A stretch of 64,000 nt of DNA from Thiomicrorhabdus sp. Milos-T2 (GTDB taxonomy: Bacteria > Pseudomonadota > Gammaproteobacteria > Thiomicrospirales > Thiomicrospiraceae), in assembly GCF_000702325.1 (NCBI RefSeq), contig NZ_KL370891.1:890917-954916 (forward strand), in the 5' to 3' direction. A program made the position numbers and the translations under genes. The notes under the pieces are model-generated. The model was given only the letters and a program-made list of their open reading frames with translations, had not been told where the DNA came from and searched no databases. Of this stretch, positions 27,416 to 35,191 are shown in pieces (within the stretch, counting starts at the first letter, position 1; each line of letters begins with the position of its first letter).

Positions 27416-28694
27416 TATAAGAGTAAGAGATGGACGTTTATTTTTTGACTTTAAGTATAGAAAGAAAAGATGCAGAGAACAAACTCTTCTAAACGATTCA
27501 CCGTCTAATAGGAAGAAGTTAGCCCAGGTTTTACGCAAGATTGAAGCTGAAATTACTTTGGGTACTTTTGAATATGCTATGTATTTTCCAAACAGCCCAA
27601 GAGTCGAAGAGTTTGAGGTAATTAATCGAGATATGCGTCGCAGATCTGGTAAAGGAACGCAGTTATTCAAAGAGTTTGTGTCTGTTTGGTATGAAGAAAT
27701 GAAAATTGGTTGGCGTGATAGCTATGATCAAACGGTCGTTAAAATCTTAAATGGCCGGTTAATGGAAGTTTTTGGTGAAAAGGAAGTCAGCGAAATCACT
27801 AAAGCAGACTTATTACAGTTTCGAGCACGTCTTGGGGAAGAATCGGGTAGAAACGGTAAAAAGATGTCGCCATCACATATCAATCGTCATATGTATTTAA
27901 TGAGAATGATATTAAGAGAAGCCGCTGACCGGTTTGATTTTAATACGCCTTTCAAAGGAATAAAAGCTTTAAGGAACAATAAGCCTGATATTCATCCATT
28001 TAATGTATCAGAGGTTAACTTGATTATTAATGGTGTTGACCCTTGGTACCGCTACTATTATACGGTTAGGTTCCTAACGGGTATGCGAACAGGGGAGATA
28101 GATGGACTTAAGTGGAAATATGTAGATTTTGACAATCGCATAATCAAAGTTCGTGAATCTTTAGTTAAAAACAAACAGACTTATACCAAGAATGATTTTT
28201 CACAACGTGATATTGAGATGTCTTCAACTGTTTACGAGGCTTTAAGAGAACAGTATCAACGTTCTGGACATTTGGACTACGTGTTTGTGAACTCAAGAGG
28301 AGACCACCTGAACTATCACAATGTGTCACGACGTATTTGGCATCCATTGTTGATTGAGTTGGGGTTAGAACGTCGTAACCCTTATCAAACTCGACATACC
28401 GCAGCGACTCTTTGGTTAGGAGCGGGTGAAAATCCCGCTTGGATTGCTAAACAAATGGGGCATTCAACCACTGAAATGCTGTTTAGAGTGTATGCACGCT
28501 ATGTACCAAATTTAACGCGTAAAGATGGTTCTGCTATGGAGCGATTGTTAACCAGTTCGGTTGAAGTGAATCATGATCCATTACCTGCCTCTAAGTACTT
28601 AGAAGAGATTGATGTTGAGAGTTTGGATCAAGATGATGATTTTTGGCAGCAGTTTGTTGATAGTGAAGGTGATGATCTAGGAGGTATCGCATGA
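27408..28694 (+). CDS. Tyrosine site-specific integrase with DUF3596-type arm domain
   Basis: A 428-aa integrase. The N-terminal arm-binding region (SIRVRDGRLFFDFKYRKKRCRE) is DUF3596-like, a core-binding SAM-like domain spans about residues 85-175, and the catalytic domain shows Arg in FLTGMRTGEIDGLKW, then YQTRHTAATLWLGAGENPAW, MGHSTTEM and the nucleophile Tyr in VYARYV. I choose ATG 27408 (MASIRV), seven bases after GGAGGT; the upstream ATG at 27393 overlaps that ribosome site. ATGA overlap with the next gene indicates an operon. Confidence 0.92.
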   Translation: MASIRVRDGRLFFDFKYRKKRCREQTLLNDSPSNRKKLAQVLRKIEAEITLGTFEYAMYFPNSPRVEEFEVINRDMRRRSGKGTQLFKEFVSVWYEEMKIGWRDSYDQTVVKILNGRLMEVFGEKEVSEITKADLLQFRARLGEESGRNGKKMSPSHINRHMYLMRMILREAADRFDFNTPFKGIKALRNNKPDIHPFNVSEVNLIINGVDPWYRYYYTVRFLTGMRTGEIDGLKWKYVDFDNRIIKVRESLVKNKQTYTKNDFSQRDIEMSSTVYEALREQYQRSGHLDYVFVNSRGDHLNYHNVSRRIWHPLLIELGLERRNPYQTRHTAATLWLGAGENPAWIAKQMGHSTTEMLFRVYARYVPNLTRKDGSAMERLLTSSVEVNHDPLPASKYLEEIDVESLDQDDDFWQQFVDSEGDDLGGIA

Positions 28695-29014
28695 TAAATC
28701 AAAATCAAACCAATCCTTTATTGGTAAGACAGCATCCTTGTATGAAAGGAACAGCCGGAATTTTTCCTGAATATGAGGTTGAAGACCCAAGAGTTGTTAG
28801 TCGTTTAGTCAATAATCTAATGTATTTATTTAATGTCCATGAGGGCGATTACCTGACTTTTGTTTTAGGTCATGGAGAGTGTTACACAAATAAACAAGCG
28901 ATGCAGCACTGGGTTTACGATCAGCTTGGCTCATCTGCAATAGGGCATGATGATGTTCTTGCTTTTTTATCTGGGCAGTTAAAAGAGCAGTTGATGATGG
29001 AGGTATGCCAATGA
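28691..29014 (+). CDS. Unknown protein of the integrase operon
   Basis: A 107-aa protein of no family I recognise. It is rather neutral, with HPCMKGTAGIFPEYEVEDPR near the start and two short helices predicted by eye. It overlaps the integrase stop and the next gene start by ATGA junctions, so it belongs to the same transcript. A role in integration, mobilisation or its control can be guessed from position only. Confidence 0.7.
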   Translation: MINQNQTNPLLVRQHPCMKGTAGIFPEYEVEDPRVVSRLVNNLMYLFNVHEGDYLTFVLGHGECYTNKQAMQHWVYDQLGSSAIGHDDVLAFLSGQLKEQLMMEVCQ

Positions 29015-29388
29015 ATCCTATTATGCTTTACAACCAACAAAAAAGACTACAAGTAGGTAATGGCAAACAGCTTATTGGCTATGCTGGTATCTTTGGACAA
29101 GATTTAGGCTGCACTGATTACGGTTGGTGTCAGGTTAGTCTAGTAGATCAACAGCACCTAACCCACTATATCCGCGTCGATAGCGAAGATTACGCTGAAA
29201 TCAATCAGCGATATGAAAGCCTAAACCTTCAAAATAATGAATCACTCTACCTATGGTTAGAGCAAGGTAATGATGGCTCAGTTCTGAACTGGCGACTGTT
29301 TAAAAGCACGTTAACGCTTGAACAACTCTATCCAATCTACCAGGCCTTATATGTTGAAAGTGTTCTCCAGAAGTGGAGAATTTATTAA
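29011..29388 (+). pseudogene. 5' half of an HD-domain gene split by IS110
   Basis: Starts by ATGA overlap at 29011, with GGAGGT six bases upstream. About 112 native residues (MNPIMLYNQQKRLQVGNGKQ onward) end at base 29347, where IS110 begins; the last 13 codons come from the IS. Removing the 1233-bp IS joins this frame exactly to the HD-domain frame at 30581, restoring one 315-aa protein. The N-terminal part is beta-rich (YGWCQVSLVD, SLYLWLEQGNDGSVLNWRLF) and could be an OB-like fold; that is inference. Confidence 0.85.
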
Positions 29389-29605
29389 GGACGCTTAGTA
29401 AAGGGATAAAGAGATCTTGCTACCAGGCCAATGACACCCAGAGTGATCCAGGTTATCAGATTAAGACCTTTATCCCCACACACTATAAACTGAACGGTAT
29501 CTTAGGCAGGACAAGACTCCTAGCCTGTATTCATAAGGTTAGTATAGCCATAGTGTGAACTTACTAAACGAAATTAAATCCTAGCATAAAATAGGTATTT
29601 CGAAC
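29348..29605 (+). ncRNA. Putative IS110 bridge RNA region, copy 2
   Basis: Non-coding leader with two informative stretches. CTACCAGGCC (29420-29429) repeats the left half of the insertion target, with CCAGG (29448-29452) as a candidate guide for the right half. ACGGTATCTTA (29494-29504) equals the sequence formed when the right and left element ends join, with CATAAG (29532-29537) a weaker partner. This is the arrangement of target- and donor-binding loops in bridge RNAs. Exact RNA ends are unknown. Confidence 0.68.
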
Positions 29606-30556
29606 ATGAAAATATACATCGGCATAGACATCAGCAAAGACACCTTTGACGTAGCGGTTTCAACTCAAAAGCAAAGTGTCACTTTTAATAACACCCCAGC
29701 GGGGTTTAAAAAGTTTATCAAATGGATGAGCCTTTTTGATTCTCCACACATCGCGATGGAAGCCACCGGGAAATACTATTTAGGCCTCGCATTGCATCTT
29801 TACGAACAAGAATACCCTGTGTATGTGATCAACCCATTTAAAATCAAACATCATGCACAATCCAAACTAAAGCGTGTTAAAACCGACAGTGAAGATGCTA
29901 AGCTCATCGCAGATTTTTGTGAAGTACACAAACTCAAACCTTGGCAGCCTGACAGTCCGATTATCGCTAAGCTACAAGAGTTCTCAGCACTTCAATCCTT
30001 GTTAATTCAAACAAAAACCCGCATTAAAAACCAAATGCAAAGTTCGACAGAAATTGAAGTACAGAAAATTCAAATAGCTCAGATTAAACAGTTAGAAAAG
30101 CAGATTGAAAAGATTCAATCCCAAATGAAAGGCTGCGTTCAACAGGATGTTGAATTGGCTAAGCAGATGGCATTATTAAAGTCCATTAAAGGACTGGGTG
30201 AAAAAACAGCGATTGAACTCATCACTCATATCAAAGACATTTATCGTTTTGATAATGCAAAGGCCTTAGCCTGTTACTCTGGTCTTGTTCCACAAATACA
30301 GCAATCGGGTAGTAGTTTAAATCGCTCATCGCTTTCAAAAATGGGCAATGCAAATTTAAGGAAGTGTCTCTACATGCCTGCGGTAAATAGTATTGCATAC
30401 AACCCTGTCTTAAAATCCTTTGCAGACAATCTGAGAAAAAGAGGGGTTGCAGGTAAGAAGATAGTTGCCGCGGTAATGCGCAAATTAATTCATCTGGTTT
30501 ATGCTATTCTGAAGAGTGGTAAACCCTTTGATCCAGAATATAAGATTGGTGCTTGA
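29606..30556 (+). CDS. IS110-family transposase (copy 2)
   Basis: A 316-aa intact DEDD recombinase, the same as the minus-strand copy except for His at KHHAQSK and Ser at LKSFADN. Motifs are GIDISKDTFDVA, AMEATGKYY, KTDSEDAKLIADF and GSSLNRSSLSKMGNANLR. It stands inside the split HD-domain gene and reads in the same direction, so its transcript can run on into the HD half. Confidence 0.95.
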   Translation: MKIYIGIDISKDTFDVAVSTQKQSVTFNNTPAGFKKFIKWMSLFDSPHIAMEATGKYYLGLALHLYEQEYPVYVINPFKIKHHAQSKLKRVKTDSEDAKLIADFCEVHKLKPWQPDSPIIAKLQEFSALQSLLIQTKTRIKNQMQSSTEIEVQKIQIAQIKQLEKQIEKIQSQMKGCVQQDVELAKQMALLKSIKGLGEKTAIELITHIKDIYRFDNAKALACYSGLVPQIQQSGSSLNRSSLSKMGNANLRKCLYMPAVNSIAYNPVLKSFADNLRKRGVAGKKIVAAVMRKLIHLVYAILKSGKPFDPEYKIGA

Positions 30557-31191
30557 CTATGAAAATCAAACACGGTATCTGTTATGACTTTGATTCGTTG
30601 TATCAGCTGTTTGAGTTGATTGAGACCTTAAGTGTTATTCCGTTGAGAATGTTTGCAAGAGAAGTGTTAATGGATAAACCATTGATGACGGCTTTTGTGA
30701 ATATTCCTGCCAGCAAACGTCATCACCATAGTTTTCCAGGAGGATTACTGATGCACTCGTTAGAGTGTGCCTTGATGACTCAGCAAACCGTTGGGTCACT
30801 TATTGATGTTTCAATCAAAGAGAAAGAAGTCGCCGTTACTGCGGCACTGTTTCATGATGTGGGAAAGGTTAAAACCCTTGGGTCAACTCAACACACATCA
30901 ACAGGGCGACTGATTGACCATGAACAATTTACACTCATGCTACTGGCTGATCCACTCAATACCTTGCAAGAGTATTGGAAAGAAGGGGCTGAAACCTTGC
31001 AATACTTATTAACTTGGACAGAAAAACAAGGTGTCTGTCGTTTTGTGTCTGGCAATGCCATTAAGATGACAGACCGGCTAAGTACCTCAGCGTCTTTAAG
31101 AAACATGGCGTTTAAGGATAAGCCAGATTATTTTCATTTTGCCGAACTCAGTATTGGCTCTAATAAACATTATCTCAATCGTTTGAATTAA
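30553..31191 (+). pseudogene. 3' half of the split gene: HD-domain phosphohydrolase
   Basis: Metal-dependent HD domain: HHHSFPGGLLMHSLECALMT gives the first His, and ALFHDVGKVKTL the HD pair. A distal Asp lies in TWTEKQGVCRFVSG or MTDRLS. The frame now begins TTG or ATG within the last bases of IS110 (MKIKHGI), so a shortened HD protein of about 210 residues may still be made. Native residues begin at 30581. HD proteins of this type accompany integrases and mobilisation genes in integrative elements, and OB-HD fusions act as 3'-5' exonucleases (YhaM); which applies is unknown. Confidence 0.8.
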
Positions 31192-31226
31192 ATCTTAAAT
31201 ACACCTTCCTCAACGTTGTTCAAAAG

Positions 31227-31254
31227 TTGACCGAATTTTGGAAAACGTTATATT
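31227..31254 (+). promoter_or_regulatory. Putative promoter of the 31.3-kb membrane gene
   Basis: TTGACC, 16-nt spacer, TATATT, ending 41 bases before the ATG at 31296. Confidence 0.55.
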
Positions 31255-31295
31255 CATTGAGAAAGGTGTTATTTAATTAATTAAAGGAGGGCTTT

Positions 31296-31682
31296 ATGGC
31301 TTATCAAAACAAAGTTGAAATGATGTGGGTTGAGCGTTTTATAAAATTACTCATAGCCGTTGTCATCATTGTGACATTCATTATGACAATTTACAGTGGC
31401 AAGCTATATTTCCAGGAACGCACACAAGTAAAAAATAACGTTGCAGTCTATTATCAAATTCCCCAAGAGAGTGTAGCAGGGCTTCAATGTTATAAAGGCT
31501 TGCTACATTATCCAAATCAAGGTAATTTTTCAGGCCTACTAAGCTTCTCTCCGGCTATTAGGTGTCATAAAGAGGAGCTTGAAGCATTAAAACAAAATAA
31601 ATATCAGACAGAGTTTTACCTTTCGGTGTTTATTTTTTTATTTTCAACTGGACTCGGCTGTTTATATAGAAAGTTAAACTAA
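31296..31682 (+). CDS. Small two-helix membrane protein, unknown
   Basis: A 128-aa protein. Helix 1 covers about residues 16-35 (IKLLIAVVIIVTFIMTIYSG) and helix 2 about 106-121 (YLSVFIFLFSTGLGCLY). A central loop of about 65 residues holds two Cys (LQCYKG, AIRCHKE) and would face the periplasm or exterior if both termini are cytoplasmic. AAAGGAGGG gives a very strong ribosome site. It has its own promoter and terminator. I do not recognise the family. Confidence 0.75.
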   Translation: MAYQNKVEMMWVERFIKLLIAVVIIVTFIMTIYSGKLYFQERTQVKNNVAVYYQIPQESVAGLQCYKGLLHYPNQGNFSGLLSFSPAIRCHKEELEALKQNKYQTEFYLSVFIFLFSTGLGCLYRKLN

Positions 31683-31709
31683 AAAATTGGAGTGGCTAAG
31701 CTATTCCAT

Positions 31710-31741
31710 ACCAGGTTTGTCATATCAGGCCTGGCTTTTTT
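31710..31741 (+). terminator. Terminator built on the palindrome motif
   Basis: CCAGG (31711) pairs with CCTGG (31730) and is followed by a T run. The downstream arm belongs to a CAGGCCTGG family motif (31726-31735). Confidence 0.55.
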
Positions 31742-31750
31742 AAATAAAAA

Positions 31751-32006
31751 GAGACCTTTGCACGAGAGTATGCACGAGTAAAAATGGTTCTAGGTGCCCC
31801 TTGAGGGTAAAAATTCACCCGATTTTTGTTGTACCCCAAGGGCACTTCCGTTGGGCGACAACTTGCGAATAGCTAGCTATTCCCTGCGTTTTCCGCCGCA
31901 AACGAAGAACTCGACGCCCGAAGGGGTAAGTCGAGAATCAGGCAAATTTTTCCTCATTTTTCTTTCGCACCTATCTCGTGTTTATGCCCTTGGGTGCAAA
32001 GGTCTC
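31751..32006 (-). repeat. GAGACC inverted-repeat element (MITE-like), copy D
   Basis: A 256-bp copy, the longest. It has the central palindrome and the TTCTAGGTGCCCC block, and an extra insert with its own small hairpin (CTCGAC...GTCGAG, about 31911-31936). No target duplication is visible, and its right end coincides with the broken 5' end of an IS1595 relic. Confidence 0.9.
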
Positions 32007-32363
32007 ACAAAGTAAGTTAATAGGGTTGTTTTTTGTGGGTACAACCGAACGAACCTTAGCCTCTCTTACCAGGGTAAACAAAACATCCGCAAGCTATTAT
32101 TTTCAGCGTTTAAGACAGTTGATCTATGACAATAGTGAACAACAAGAATTGCTTGAAGGTGAAGTTGAAGCAGATGAAAGTTACTTTGGCGGAAGACGTA
32201 AAGGTAAACGTGGCTAGGGGTTGGATGCAAAAGTTCGGGTGTTTGGTTTTTTAAAGCTTAATGGTAGGGTTTATACGGTAATCATACCTGATGCTAAAAC
32301 AAGTACTTTAATGCGAATCATCCGTCAAAAAGTAAAAACCGATAGCATCGTTTTGGAGTGGTA
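32007..32363 (+). pseudogene. IS1595-family transposase relic 1
   Basis: Fragment of an ISXO2/IS1595-type transposase: NKTSASYYFQRLRQLIYDNS, then VEADESYFGGRRKGKRG, an in-frame TAG, then KVRVFGFLK and VYTVIIPDAKT. It lacks the N-terminal zinc-ribbon part, which ends at MITE copy D, and the C-terminal third. It is closely related to the relic at 34759. Confidence 0.85.
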
Positions 32364-32584
32364 AAACATCAAATAAGGCGGAGTAGATTTACAGGTTAAA
32401 TTGCTCTGAAGATGTGGTCAAATTTACTTGACCACTTAACACTTTACTCCTAAACTTCTCTAAGCAATTTAGATATGCGTTTTTAATCGTACATTGTGGG
32501 CATTTAACCTGGAACTATAATTTTTGATTTGTTGGGTAGGACTGAATCCTCCAGTAAATTACAACGTAAGTTTAGTGGAATAAA
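32364..32584. other. Intergenic, no gene seen
   Basis: AT-rich DNA between the IS1595 relic and the 625-aa membrane protein gene. It contains no signal I can name. Confidence 0.4.
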
Positions 32585-34462
32585 GTGGTAAACCTAACTG
32601 AAAAAAGTCTTAATCCCTGCGCCAATCCAAAAACAAACTCATCAATTAAACATCGGTTTATTGAGGGGGTTATTGTCTTTGTAAGTTTGGCAACATTACT
32701 GTTTTTTCTGTATGTCATCGATTTAACCCTATTTGAGAATTGGGTGTTGTTATTAGTATTCTTATTTATCGCTTATTTGTCTTTTATTTCGATTAAACAA
32801 AACGCTTTATTTATTCGCCGAGCTATCTTGAATCATTCGCTAAACGAGGGCAGTTCAGTTAAATCTACCTTGTGGAGCAGCCGTTTAGTTTCGATAAAGG
32901 CAATGTTTTTATCAATAGGGGCCTCATTTATTATTTTGGGCTTATCGCATGAACTAACAGAAGATATGGGGTGGTTCCTGTTACTAGACTTATTTTTATT
33001 AGTTTTTATTAATTCCTATATTCGACATAAATATCAAGCACACTTTGTTAAGCAGAACCAAATTTTGAGCATGACTAATCTCACGTTTTGGATTAATTTA
33101 CTGATATTCTCTGCACTTTATAGCTGGCTTCAATTCAATGCTGCTCAGATTGATTACAGAGGCCAGTCTTTTGATGATTTCTTTGGGCAATTTACTTTAA
33201 TTGCCAGTCAGTCAGTCAGCCCATTTGCCGGTTATCCTTTAGCAGCCTATAGCTTAATCAATGAGTTTCCTCTTTTTTTAATTCAAAACAGTTTGCCAAA
33301 ATTTGGCCTGTCATCTGATGTTAAAGCACTTGCATGGTTGGTATTCTTTTTAATACAAGCTTTGCAGTTTTATGTCTTTTTTAAAGCATTTACAGGGTTG
33401 ATGCTTGTTATTCAGGCGCAAAACAACAAGGGTTGGACCATACTGGGTGAAGATGGCTTGCGTAAAGGGTTTTGGGGCACAATTGTTTTATTTTCAATAA
33501 TCACTCTTTTAATTATGTTTGTCGGGGTAAATAAAAATAATCAAGCAGACGAACTTGCTAATGTAGCAACGCATACCCTTGAGCTTTGCAGTGAACAAGA
33601 CACGTTAAACGAGCAAAGAGATGTTGAAGCTAAGGGTTTGCAGTTTTTAAATCAACAACAAGCCAATCTTGAAAGTTCTTTAGCACAAACCATTAATACC
33701 GAAATAGAGACTGGATTTAAATCGGTAGAAGGTGGCATAGATCGTTTTCTGGATTGGAACTACAGCGTAAAAGGCGGGTATCAAAAGTTATTTTATTGGG
33801 CATCTGGCGATTTAGATTCGATGGTTACTGAGAAAATAGGTGAGAGTTTTGGTAATACGTTGTCATTAAACCTTGAAACGAGTCATTTAAATATTACCAA
33901 CAAATATCAAAGTAAAATGAATTTGGTGCTAGAAAAACAAACTCAACTTTTAAAGCAAGAACTGCAAAAGAGTGAATGTTTTAACAACGAGTTAAAAACC
34001 ACATTAACAGATGAAATTACGCAATTAAATTATGCAGGCAGTGGTGCTGGCTTAACGGCGGTTGGTGGGTCTTTATTACTCATAAAATCAAAGATAGTAT
34101 TAAAGTTAGTGTCCAAAATGGGAACAAAAATTTCAGCTAAAGTATTTGCAAAACTTGGTACAAAAGCAACGACGGCGAGTGCTGCTGCGGTAGCGGGTGC
34201 AGCTTGTGGGCCATTTGCCCTCCTGTGTGGTGCAGCAATAGGCACGGCTGCATGGGTCGGAACCGACCTAGGGGTTGAATCTGCTGATGAATTTATGAAT
34301 CGTGACCAAGAAAAATTAGAATTAATGGCTTTAATGGAAAGTACCAAAAAAGAACTTAAACAAAAATTGATTAGTTATTTTTCTGCACAAATGGCAAAAG
34401 ATTTTAATAACTTAAAAGGTCGACAAGAAAAACTATTTATTCCATCACGCGATGGTATTTGA
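32585..34462 (+). CDS. Large membrane protein with C-terminal glycine/alanine hydrophobic hairpin, unknown
   Basis: A 625-aa protein starting with GTG. Six to seven hydrophobic helices lie between about residues 28 and 320 (EGVIVFVSLATLLFFLYVID, WVLLLVFLFIAYLSFISI, FLLLDLFLLVFINSYI and others). A soluble, coiled-coil-prone region of about 150 residues follows (QFLNQQQANLESSLAQTINT). The last part has a Gly/Ala-rich membrane hairpin (GLTAVGGSLLLI; SAAAVAGAACGPFALLCGAA). No family is recognised. The hairpin resembles, in style only, those of the two small proteins at 56.1-57.2 kb. Confidence 0.75.
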   Translation: MVNLTEKSLNPCANPKTNSSIKHRFIEGVIVFVSLATLLFFLYVIDLTLFENWVLLLVFLFIAYLSFISIKQNALFIRRAILNHSLNEGSSVKSTLWSSRLVSIKAMFLSIGASFIILGLSHELTEDMGWFLLLDLFLLVFINSYIRHKYQAHFVKQNQILSMTNLTFWINLLIFSALYSWLQFNAAQIDYRGQSFDDFFGQFTLIASQSVSPFAGYPLAAYSLINEFPLFLIQNSLPKFGLSSDVKALAWLVFFLIQALQFYVFFKAFTGLMLVIQAQNNKGWTILGEDGLRKGFWGTIVLFSIITLLIMFVGVNKNNQADELANVATHTLELCSEQDTLNEQRDVEAKGLQFLNQQQANLESSLAQTINTEIETGFKSVEGGIDRFLDWNYSVKGGYQKLFYWASGDLDSMVTEKIGESFGNTLSLNLETSHLNITNKYQSKMNLVLEKQTQLLKQELQKSECFNNELKTTLTDEITQLNYAGSGAGLTAVGGSLLLIKSKIVLKLVSKMGTKISAKVFAKLGTKATTASAAAVAGAACGPFALLCGAAIGTAAWVGTDLGVESADEFMNRDQEKLELMALMESTKKELKQKLISYFSAQMAKDFNNLKGRQEKLFIPSRDGI

Positions 34463-34473
34463 ATGTAAAAGTC

Positions 34474-34605
34474 ATGCTAAACGGACTGCTTTTTATTTTG
34501 ACCTTGTGTCTTGTCTGTTTAAGTTTAAGCTATGGATTTTTAGTCTATATCTTTTGTTATTCTTTAATGAAACCATTGGCTTTAGACCCCAAAACTCTTA
34601 ACTAG
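34474..34605 (+). CDS. Small single-helix membrane peptide (43 aa)
   Basis: MLNGLLFILTLCLVCLSLSY followed by GFLVYIFCYSLMKPLALDPKTLN, ending in TAG. It is almost wholly hydrophobic and lies 11 bases after the large membrane protein gene. The ribosome site is weak. It could be a real small partner or chance. Confidence 0.35.
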   Translation: MLNGLLFILTLCLVCLSLSYGFLVYIFCYSLMKPLALDPKTLN

Positions 34606-34718
34606 AGCAATGATAAAAGGTGTCACTAGTTGAGTTCATTCATTTACAGATTTGGGATGTCTTGGTGTGTTCTTCGGTAAGATTTAATAATCAAATTTTA
34701 TGTTTGATAATTTTTTTA

Positions 34719-35110
34719 GGGGCTGTCCTAGATAACTAAAATTATCTAAGATGACACTATGAGAAAAAGTAGACTGAGCTGGTACAAACAAAGCAAATTA
34801 ATAAAGTTGTTTGTTGCGGGAACAACTGCACGAATTGCAGCCTCACTTGCCGGGGTGAATAAAACATCTGCAAGCTATTATTTTCAACGTTTACGACAGT
34901 TAATCTATGATAATAGTTAACACCATGAATTGCTAGAAGGTGAAGTCGAAGCTGATGAAAGTTACTTTGGCGGAAGACGAAAAGGTAAACGTGGCTACGG
35001 ATTGGCTGCAAAAGTTCGGGTGTTTGGTTTTTTAAAGCGAAATGGCAAGGTTTATACTGTCATCATACCTGATGCTAAAACACACACTTTAATGTCAATA
35101 ATTTGTTAAA
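34719..35110 (+). pseudogene. IS1595-family element relic 2
   Basis: GGGGCTGTCCTAGATAAC looks like the left terminal repeat. From ATG 34759 the frame reads MRKSRLSWYKQSKLIKLFVA, then NKTSASYYFQRLRQLIYDNS, a TAA stop, VEADESYFGGRRKGKRGYGL and on to a stop near 35109. The C-terminus is missing. Dead. Confidence 0.85.
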
Positions 35111-35191
35111 AGGTAAAACCTGCCAGCTTTATTTTTGATGATTAGATACCTAATATCAAAACGAGAAACGCACTCGTTTTAAAGAGCAGTG

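Larger units (their letters stand above)
29348..30580 (+). mobile_element. IS110-family insertion sequence, copy 2
   Basis: 1233 bp, inserted into the HD-domain gene at ACCAGGCCTG-TT, a 10/12 match to the dispersed palindrome. A CT dinucleotide stands at both junctions, as in IS621-type elements. There are no terminal inverted repeats and no target duplication beyond the CT. Confidence 0.93.

Noticed and set aside
29373-29558. 61-aa frame in both IS110 leaders (also 24716-24901)
   Set aside because: Lies in the putative bridge RNA region, identical in both copies, has no ribosome site and no protein-like pattern.
31794-32015. 73-aa frame inside MITE copy D
   Set aside because: Exists only in this copy, because of the extra insert; other copies do not keep the frame.
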